NCBI RefSeq assembly: GCF_000412695.1
Contig: NC_021499.1
Location: 4,836,001-4,900,000 of the forward strand
Length of the DNA: 64,000 nt
DNA from: Pseudomonas resinovorans NBRC 106553
Lineage (GTDB): Bacteria; Pseudomonadota; Gammaproteobacteria; Pseudomonadales; Pseudomonadaceae
Direction: 5' to 3'
Shown here: positions 57,258 to 64,000 of the stretch, one piece after another
How the letters are laid out: the number at the start of each line of letters is the position of its first letter
Numbering within the stretch: position 1 is the stretch's first letter
Program-made: the position numbers and the translations under genes
Notes under the pieces: generated by a model
Databases searched by the model: none
What the model was told of the DNA's origin: nothing
Seen by the model: only the letters and a program-made list of their open reading frames with translations

Positions 57258-58007
57258 TTAACCGAGCTGTTCCATGATCTCGTCAGGAATCTCGGCGTTG
57301 TGGTAGACGTTCTGGACATCGTCCAGGTCTTCCAGCATGTCGATCAGCTTCAGCACCTTCTGGGCGGTTTCCAGGTCGGTGATGGGCGCGGCGATCGAGG
57401 GGATCATGGCCACTTCGGCCTCGTCGCCCTTGAAGCCCGCCTTGGTCAGCGCCTCGTTCACCGACAGGAAGTCGGCGAAGGTGGTGTAGACCTCCACGGA
57501 GCCATCTTCCTCAGCCACCACGTCGTCGGCACCGGCTTCCAGCGCCGCTTCCATCAGGGCGTCTTCGTTCACGCCCGGGGCGTAGCTGATCTGGCCCTTG
57601 CGATCGAACATGTAGGCTACCGAACCGTCGGTACCCAGGTTGCCGCCGCACTTGCTGAAGGCATGGCGCACTTCGGCCGCGGTACGGTTGCGGTTGTCGG
57701 TCATGGCTTCGATGATGATGGCCACGCCGCTCGGCGCGTAACCCTCGTAGCTCAGCTCGACCATGTTGTCGGCTTCGTTGGAGCCGGCGCCACGGGCGAT
57801 CGCGCGATCGATGGTGTCGCGGGTCATGTTCGCGGTCAGCGCCTTGTCCACGGCCAGGCGCAGACGCGGGTTGTCCGCGGGGTTGCCGCCGCCATGCTTG
57901 GCCGCGACGGTCAGCTCACGAATGAGCTTGGTGAAGATCTTGCCGCGCTTGGCGTCCTGACGTTCCTTGCGGTGCTTGATGTTGGCCCATTTGGAATGAC
58001 CAGCCAT
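57258..58007 (-). CDS. yebC: YebC/TACO1-family protein (PmpR-type)
   Basis: 249 residues starting [22 protein letters not shown], the invariant YebC N-terminus. The family includes PmpR of P. aeruginosa, a repressor of the pqsR promoter, and TACO1; recent work links YebC to ribosomes at proline-rich stretches. Located between aspS and ruvC as in other Pseudomonas. An independent unit by its terminator. Confidence 0.95.
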   Translation of the reverse strand: MAGHSKWANIKHRKERQDAKRGKIFTKLIRELTVAAKHGGGNPADNPRLRLAVDKALTANMTRDTIDRAIARGAGSNEADNMVELSYEGYAPSGVAIIIEAMTDNRNRTAAEVRHAFSKCGGNLGTDGSVAYMFDRKGQISYAPGVNEDALMEAALEAGADDVVAEEDGSVEVYTTFADFLSVNEALTKAGFKGDEAEVAMIPSIAAPITDLETAQKVLKLIDMLEDLDDVQNVYHNAEIPDEIMEQLG

Positions 58008-58068
58008 AACTCACTCCGTACTCTCTGAACGGATGGCGCCTGTCGGCGCCACCTCGGGTTGGTTCTGA

Positions 58069-59844
58069 TTACTCGGTCTTGGCCTGTTCGCGCAGGCGGA
58101 TGTTCAGCTCGCGCAGGGCCTTGGCATCCACGGTACCCGGTGCCTGGGTCATGACGTCGCCGGCGCTCTGGGTTTTCGGGAAGGCGATCACTTCACGGAT
58201 CGACGCGGCGCCGGTCATCAGCATGACCAGGCGGTCGAGGCCGAAGGCCAGGCCGCCATGGGGCGGCGCGCCGTACTTCAGGGCGTCGAGGAGGAAGCCG
58301 AACTTCTCTTCCTGCTCCGCATCGTCGATGCCCAGCACGCGGAATACCGCCTGCTGCATGGACTTGTCGTGGATACGGATGGAACCGCCGCCCAGTTCGG
58401 TGCCGTTGAGCACCATGTCGTAGGCACGGGACAGCTTGCCGGCCGGGTTGGCCTCGAGCTCTTCCGGGGTGCACTTGGGCGCGGTGAACGGGTGGTGCAG
58501 CGAGGTCAGGCTGCCGTCGTCGTTCTCTTCGAACATCGGGAAGTCCACGACCCACATCGGCGCCCACTCCTTGGTGAGCAGCTTGAGGTCATGGCCGACC
58601 TTGATACGCAGCGCGCCCAAGGCGTCGCAGACGATCTTGGCCTTGTCGGCACCGAAGAACACGATGTCGCCATCGACCGCACCGACGCGGTCGAGGATCA
58701 CATTGAGGTTCTCCTCGGGGATGAACTTGACGATGGGCGACTGCAGGCCCTCGACACCCTTGGCGCGCTCGTTGACCTTGATGTAGGCCAGGCCCTTGGC
58801 GCCGTAGATGCCGACGAACTTGGTGTAGTCGTCGATCTGGCTGCGCGGCATCGAAGCGGCACCCGGTACGCGCAGGGCGGCGACGCGGCCCTTCGGATCG
58901 TTGGCCGGGCCGGAGAACACCTTGAATTCCACGCCTTGCAGCTGGTCGGCGACGTCAACCAGTTCCAGCGGGATGCGCAGGTCGGGCTTGTCGGAACCAT
59001 AGCGGCGCATGGCTTCTTCGAAGGGCATGTGCGGGAACTCGTCGAACTCGACATCCAGCACTTCCTTGAACAGCTGGCGCACCATCTTCTCGGTGATGCC
59101 GATGATGTCGCTCTCGTCGAGGAAGCTGGTCTCGATGTCGATCTGGGTGAATTCCGGCTGGCGGTCGGCACGCAGGTCTTCGTCGCGGAAGCACTTGGCG
59201 ATCTGGTAGTAGCGATCGAAGCCGGCCACCATCAGCAGCTGCTTGAACAGCTGGGGCGACTGCGGCAGGGCGAAGAAGTGGCCCGGGTAGGTGCGGCTCG
59301 GCACCAGGTAGTCGCGGGCGCCTTCCGGAGTCGGACGGCCCAGGATCGGGGTTTCCACGTCGAGGAAGCCGTTCTCGTCCAGGTAGCGGCGGATGCTGCT
59401 GGTGATGCGCGCGCGCAGCTTCAGCTTGGCGGCCATTTCCGGACGACGCAGGTCGATGAAGCGGTAGCGCAGGCGGGTTTCTTCGCCCACGTCGGAGTAT
59501 TCGTCCAGCGGGAAGGGCGGGGTCTCGGCCTGGTTCAGCACTTCCAGCTCGTAGCCCAGCACTTCGATGGCGCCGGAGGCCATGTTGGAGTTGCGCGCGC
59601 CTTCAGGACGCAGGCGCACCTTGCCGGTGACCTTCACGACGTACTCGCTGCGTACGCGGTCGGCGCGGGCGAAGGTTTCTTCGCGATCCGGGTCGAACAC
59701 CACCTGGGCCAGGCCTTCGCGGTCACGGATATCGAGGAAGATGACCCCGCCGTGGTCGCGGCGGCGGTGTACCCAACCGCAGAGGGTGATTTCCTGGCCG
59801 TCCAGGCTCTCGTTCAGTTGGCCGCAATAGTGGCTGCGCATCAT
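58069..59844 (-). CDS. aspS: Aspartyl-tRNA synthetase
   Basis: 591 residues ([33 protein letters not shown]). Class II synthetase: OB-fold anticodon domain (about 1-105), motif 2 ([20 protein letters not shown]), the bacterial GAD insertion (about 285-420) and motif 3 ([13 protein letters not shown]). In Pseudomonas it is the non-discriminating type that also charges tRNA-Asn. Tandem ATGs at 59844 and 59841 are both possible. Confidence 0.97.
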   Translation of the reverse strand: MMRSHYCGQLNESLDGQEITLCGWVHRRRDHGGVIFLDIRDREGLAQVVFDPDREETFARADRVRSEYVVKVTGKVRLRPEGARNSNMASGAIEVLGYELEVLNQAETPPFPLDEYSDVGEETRLRYRFIDLRRPEMAAKLKLRARITSSIRRYLDENGFLDVETPILGRPTPEGARDYLVPSRTYPGHFFALPQSPQLFKQLLMVAGFDRYYQIAKCFRDEDLRADRQPEFTQIDIETSFLDESDIIGITEKMVRQLFKEVLDVEFDEFPHMPFEEAMRRYGSDKPDLRIPLELVDVADQLQGVEFKVFSGPANDPKGRVAALRVPGAASMPRSQIDDYTKFVGIYGAKGLAYIKVNERAKGVEGLQSPIVKFIPEENLNVILDRVGAVDGDIVFFGADKAKIVCDALGALRIKVGHDLKLLTKEWAPMWVVDFPMFEENDDGSLTSLHHPFTAPKCTPEELEANPAGKLSRAYDMVLNGTELGGGSIRIHDKSMQQAVFRVLGIDDAEQEEKFGFLLDALKYGAPPHGGLAFGLDRLVMLMTGAASIREVIAFPKTQSAGDVMTQAPGTVDAKALRELNIRLREQAKTE

Positions 59845-60116
59845 GGTCGTGTTTCGCTTCTCTTGAGTCGTGAATTCGTCCGCCCGCCCGGGGGCGGCGG
59901 AGCATCCGGCGGAGGTGCAACCCCCTGCCGGACAGGCCGGGGTTCGCGGCAAAGAGCGGGATTATATAGCGTAAATTGTCACCGTGCAGCCGCCCTCCCC
60001 ACCACCCCACGCGCCCAGCCCTGACGCGCCCTGGCTTGCTGGGCCGGATACCTGTGTCTAAGCTCGCGGACACCCGCCCGACGGACGGACGCCAGGCATA
60101 CAAGGAAGGAGTGGAG

Positions 60117-60935
<819 letters not shown>

Positions 60936-61069
60936 ACCCGGTAGCTGCCAATGACTTCTATCCATCACGTCCATTGACCGAAGACAAGGCCGACCACCGC
61001 CACCCCCGTGCTAGGCTCTGCCCATCAAGGGCCCGGTTTGGGCCGCACACTACCCAGAGGAGAACTGGT

Positions 61070-61540
61070 ATGGACATCAATATCGGAATTGCCGAACAGG
61101 ATCGCGCCGCTATCGCGGAGGGTCTCTCCCGACTTCTGGCCGACACCTACACCCTCTATCTCAAGACCCACAACTTCCACTGGAACGTCACTGGCCCGAT
61201 GTTCAACACCCTGCACCTGATGTTCGAAGGTCAGTACACAGAACTCGCGCTGGCGGTGGACTCCATCGCCGAACGCATCCGCGCCCTGGGCTTCGCTGCG
61301 CCCGGCACCTACGCCGCTTACGCCCGCCTCTCCTCCATCAAGGAAGAAGAAGGCGTACCGGCAGCCGAGGACATGATTCGCCAACTGGTCCAGGGCCAGG
61401 AAGCGGTCGTGCGCACTGCCCGCGGCATTTTCCCGCTGCTGGACAAAGTCAGTGACGAACCCACCGCCGACTTGCTCACCCAGCGCATGCAAGTCCACGA
61501 AAAGACCGCGTGGATGCTCCGCAGCCTGCTCGCCGCCTGA
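61070..61540 (+). CDS. dps: Dps-family ferritin-like DNA-protecting protein
   Basis: 156 residues. Ferritin-like four-helix bundle with the inter-subunit ferroxidase residues in [13 protein letters not shown] and [11 protein letters not shown]. Oxidises iron with hydrogen peroxide and protects DNA. The N-terminal lysine-rich DNA-binding tail of E. coli Dps is absent, so DNA binding is uncertain. AGAGGAG is 8 bases upstream. Its location next to the SDR/aspS block matches PAO1. Confidence 0.93.
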   Translation: MDINIGIAEQDRAAIAEGLSRLLADTYTLYLKTHNFHWNVTGPMFNTLHLMFEGQYTELALAVDSIAERIRALGFAAPGTYAAYARLSSIKEEEGVPAAEDMIRQLVQGQEAVVRTARGIFPLLDKVSDEPTADLLTQRMQVHEKTAWMLRSLLAA

Positions 61541-61555
61541 CCTCCAGGCGCTGCA

Positions 61556-61580
61556 AAAAGGCCCGGGAAACCGGGCCTTT
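61556..61580 (+). terminator. Terminator after dps
   Basis: AAAAGGCCCGG gaaa CCGGGCCTTT, 16 bases after the stop codon. Confidence 0.88.
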
Positions 61581-61645
61581 CGCTATGCGCGACAACGCGC
61601 CTGTTCTATGCTCTGGCAATTCGACATCTCGTCACAGTGAAGTGC

Positions 61646-62713
61646 ATGAGCCAGCCTCCGAAACCACCGTCGCTGCTTGAGCTTTACCCCGAAGAAACCC
61701 GCGAAGCCGCCGACCTGCTGAAGCAGGCCGTCCCGCTCATGGTGCGCCACGCCATCCCGCCGAACCCAGTGCACTACGCGCTCTGGTACACCTACAGCAA
61801 AGGTGTGGAGCCGGACCTCAATCGCCGCCTGGAAAAGATCACCAAGGACTTCGACGTGTTCCCGCCGGAGTCGGCGCTCAAGCTGTTCCGCGAATACATC
61901 ATCCGTGGCGAACTGGAAGACGCGCGCCACGGCCAGCAGCAGGTCATCGACCTGGTGGACGATATCGAAGGCGACGTGAGCCGCAGCGTCAACGGCAGCC
62001 AGGCCTACAACAGCAGCCTGTCCGCCGGCCTGGCCGCCCTGCATGAACCCATCATCGACGACCTGCCCAGCGTGCTGAACCACCTGCAGGAAAGCACCCA
62101 GCTGATGCAGGAGCAGCAGGAGCAGTTCCTCTATCGACTGCGCGCCGCCCAGACGGAGATCCAGCACCTGCGCAGCCAGCTCGAACGCGCGCAACTGGCC
62201 GCCACCGTCGACGGCCTGACGCAGGTGTTCAACCGCCAGGCCTTCTCACGCCTGCTGGAACAGGCGCTGAAGAGCGGCCAGGAAGGCCTGGCGCTGGTGA
62301 TGCTGGATATCGACCACTTCAAGCAGTTCAACGACCAGTTCGGCCACCCGCTGGGCGATCGCGTTCTGCAGCATGTCGGCCAGCTGCTGCGGGAACTCCT
62401 GCCGCCCCGAGGCATGGCGGGCCGCTACGGTGGCGAAGAGTTCTGCGTGGTGCTGCGCGATTGCCAGGATCTCAACGCGGCACGCACGTTCGCCGAGCAA
62501 CTGCGCAGCAAGATGCAGGCGCTGCGGGTCAAGGTCCGGCGCACCGACCAGGTACTCGATACCATCACGGCGAGCTTCGGCCTGGCCCTCGCGGAGCCCG
62601 GCGACACCCTCGAAAGCTTTATCACCCGTGCCGACGACGCCCTCTACCAGGCCAAACGCAACGGGCGTAACCAGGTGCATCCGCAAGGCTCCGAAGACGC
62701 GCTAACCGCTTGA
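61646..62713 (+). CDS. Diguanylate cyclase with N-terminal helical sensor region
   Basis: 355 residues. N-terminal about 180 residues are soluble and helical with a coiled coil (QEQFLYRLRAAQTEIQHLRSQLERAQ) leading into a GGDEF domain whose active site reads RYGGEEF, an active variant. The inhibitory I-site RxxD ahead of it is absent (the position reads RGMA), so product inhibition is not expected. No transmembrane segments. ATG 61646 is preferred to GTG 61637. Makes c-di-GMP; the input signal is unknown. Confidence 0.9.
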   Translation: MSQPPKPPSLLELYPEETREAADLLKQAVPLMVRHAIPPNPVHYALWYTYSKGVEPDLNRRLEKITKDFDVFPPESALKLFREYIIRGELEDARHGQQQVIDLVDDIEGDVSRSVNGSQAYNSSLSAGLAALHEPIIDDLPSVLNHLQESTQLMQEQQEQFLYRLRAAQTEIQHLRSQLERAQLAATVDGLTQVFNRQAFSRLLEQALKSGQEGLALVMLDIDHFKQFNDQFGHPLGDRVLQHVGQLLRELLPPRGMAGRYGGEEFCVVLRDCQDLNAARTFAEQLRSKMQALRVKVRRTDQVLDTITASFGLALAEPGDTLESFITRADDALYQAKRNGRNQVHPQGSEDALTA

Positions 62714-62858
62714 TTTGAGAAGCCCTCTCCTTTGCTGTTAAATACAGCCCGTGCCGCATGTCAACTCTCTGACCTGCGGCATAGGCCGGCACCGTCGCTC
62801 TTTTCATCTCGCGCGGTTCGGCTCTTCCGTTAGAGATTCCGTTTCCAAGGTGAATCCA

Positions 62859-63467
62859 TTGAACATACTGAAAATCGTCCATCTGTTGACGGGCGCTGCC
62901 GCTTTACTGCTGTCCTTCATTCCCAGCCTGCGTGCCGACGCCATCCCCTACCTGCAACAACCCGAGGCGCTGTTCCTGGCCTTTTGCGGCCTGCTCAACC
63001 TGCTGCTGGCCCCGGTGGTTCCCGCCTGGGCCAAGGGCCTGCGCCACCAGCTGCAGAACCTGGTTTCCGCCCTGCTGGTACTGGCGGTGATCCTGCAGAC
63101 CCTGATCCTCCTCGCCCCGCTGCCCACCGTGGGCGAGCAGCCCGCGATCCTCATCAGCCTGCTGACGGTGATCCTGGCCGTCGCACTGCACCTGGCCATC
63201 AACCTGCAGAAAGTCACCCAGGCGCCACTCCTGCCCCAGGACATGAGCAACCGCGAAACCGGTACCGTGAAGTGGTTCAACACCTCCAAGGGCTTCGGCT
63301 TCATCTCCCGTGATACCGGCGATGACATCTTCGTGCATTTCCGCGCCATTCGCGGCGAAGGCCACCGCGTGCTGATCGAAGGCCAACGCGTGGAGTTCTC
63401 GGTGATCCAGCGGGACAAAGGCCTGCAAGCCGAAGACGTGATCGCCGCCCTGCCCGGCCGACGCTGA
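62859..63467 (+). CDS. Membrane protein with C-terminal cold-shock domain
   Basis: 202 residues. Three or four hydrophobic segments ([77 protein letters not shown]) precede a complete CspA-type domain ([37 protein letters not shown]1 KGFGFI, RNP2 IFVHF). A TTG start at 62859 has AAGGTG at ideal spacing; GTG 62850 overlaps that site. It may tether nucleic-acid binding to the membrane. Confidence 0.85.
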   Translation: MNILKIVHLLTGAAALLLSFIPSLRADAIPYLQQPEALFLAFCGLLNLLLAPVVPAWAKGLRHQLQNLVSALLVLAVILQTLILLAPLPTVGEQPAILISLLTVILAVALHLAINLQKVTQAPLLPQDMSNRETGTVKWFNTSKGFGFISRDTGDDIFVHFRAIRGEGHRVLIEGQRVEFSVIQRDKGLQAEDVIAALPGRR

Positions 63468-63479
63468 GCCCGGCAAAAA

Positions 63480-63507
63480 GAAAGCCCGCCAATCGGCGGG
63501 CTTTTTC
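63480..63507. terminator. Terminator between convergent cold-shock and slyX genes
   Basis: AAAGCCCGCC aatc GGCGGGCTTTTT. Confidence 0.9.
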
Positions 63508-63515
63508 ATGGGCGC

Positions 63516-63722
63516 TCAATAATGGGGAGGCGGCGCCTCGTCGTCGCCGGGACCATACTGGCTGAGCAACTCCTCCTGGCGCTTGGCCAATGCCGCCAGT
63601 TGCAGCTGCAGGCGGTCCACGACCCGCTGCTGCTCCACCAGCACATCGTTGAGGGCCTGGATGGTGTCATCCTGGAAAGCCAGGCGGCTTTCCAGGTCGG
63701 CAATGCGCGTCTCCAGGCTCAC
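63516..63722 (-). CDS. slyX: SlyX-family protein
   Basis: 68 residues, a single coiled coil ([46 protein letters not shown]) ending in the family's PPPHY tail. The GTG start overlaps the HIT gene's stop by 4 bases (GTGA). Function unknown despite wide conservation. Confidence 0.95.
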   Translation of the reverse strand: MSLETRIADLESRLAFQDDTIQALNDVLVEQQRVVDRLQLQLAALAKRQEELLSQYGPGDDEAPPPHY

Positions 63723-64000
63723 GACTCACCCTCCACGAAGCGGAAATCATCGGCCAGCACCAGGCGGAGCTTTGCGCGAATGGCGGCCACCTGCTCGGCC
63801 GAATAGGCCACCGCCGGATGGCGACCCCATACCGGGGCGGGCCAGGCGGCGTCTTCACGGCGACGCACGATCACATGCATGTGCAACTGGCTGACCATAT
63901 TGCCGAGGGTCGCGACGTTCATCTTGTCGGCACCGAAGGTGTCCTTGAGGGTTTCGGCAAGGAAGGTCGTTTCTTCCCAGAGTTGCCGCTGCTCCTGCGC
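63719..64000 (-). CDS. HIT-family hydrolase (5' end beyond window)
   Basis: C-terminal 93 residues of a histidine-triad protein. The HxHxH-like catalytic motif is [10 protein letters not shown], preceded by [10 protein letters not shown], followed by [32 protein letters not shown] enzymes hydrolyse or transfer nucleotides. The N-terminus is cut by the right edge. Translationally coupled to slyX. Confidence 0.92.
   Translation of the reverse strand, partial: AQEQRQLWEETTFLAETLKDTFGADKMNVATLGNMVSQLHMHVIVRRREDAAWPAPVWGRHPAVAYSAEQVAAIRAKLRLVLADDFRFVEGES

Overview
The window is chromosomal DNA of a high-GC gammaproteobacterium, almost certainly a Pseudomonas (sensu lato). Supporting evidence: an OprL-type Pal, the imuA-imuB-dnaE2 cassette, a PaAP-like aminopeptidase, Pseudomonas-type REP palindromes, and the gene order cpoB-pal-tolB-tolA-tolR-tolQ-ybgC-ruvB-ruvA-ruvC-yebC-aspS and dapA-bamC / gcvR-bcp.

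Layout. 1-4145: 5' part of the helicase gene lhr (minus strand). 4.3-16.7 kb: mixed housekeeping and metabolic genes (methyltransferase, ppnN, quinone oxidoreductase, aldo/keto reductase, MFS and MgtC/DUF4010 membrane proteins, rmuC, a Sel1-like protein, a Gre-like factor, small membrane proteins). 16.85-18.1 kb: an IS110-family insertion beside a perfect 22-bp-arm palindrome. 18.1-23.4 kb: SOS mutagenesis operon imuA-imuB-dnaE2 under a perfect LexA box. 23.4-26.7 kb: secreted aminopeptidase, HMCES/YedK-type protein and a lipoprotein.

26.7-38.96 kb is an accessory island ending in the 3' end of tRNA-Ser(CGA). Copies of the tRNA 3' end, each with a terminator on its downstream side, recur at about 26.70, 29.40 and 31.41 kb and in the intact tRNA at 38.87 kb. 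They divide the island into three modules: (A) a SatD-like/DUF3307 two-gene operon with recurrent AGTAGCC palindromes, a dead ParE toxin and small proteins; (B) a HipBA toxin-antitoxin pair with four operators about 50 bp apart; (C) a low-GC integrated mobilizable plasmid with tyrosine recombinase, Mob-like protein, IS3 element, truncated PilS-like pilin, ColE2-type Rep with ori-like sequence, and a frameshifted HEPN-like gene.

39-64 kb is core genome: purC (long form), bamC, dapA, gcvR, bcp, an AI-2E/PerM transporter, a TusA-like protein, a BepA-like protease, nadA, tRNA-Lys, queC/queE, the Tol-Pal operon, ruvCAB, yebC, aspS, an SDR, dps, a diguanylate cyclase, a membrane cold-shock protein, slyX and a HIT gene cut by the window end.

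Most notable: the serial tRNA-Ser att accretion; the SatD/DUF3307 operon as a candidate uncharacterised signalling or defence unit; two copies of a 140-bp structured repeat whose stems differ in sequence but pair in each copy; the integrated ColE2-type replicon with a possible antisense control RNA; and an in-frame palindromic repeat inside Lhr. Family assignments come from reading motifs and from memory of the families; no database search was run.
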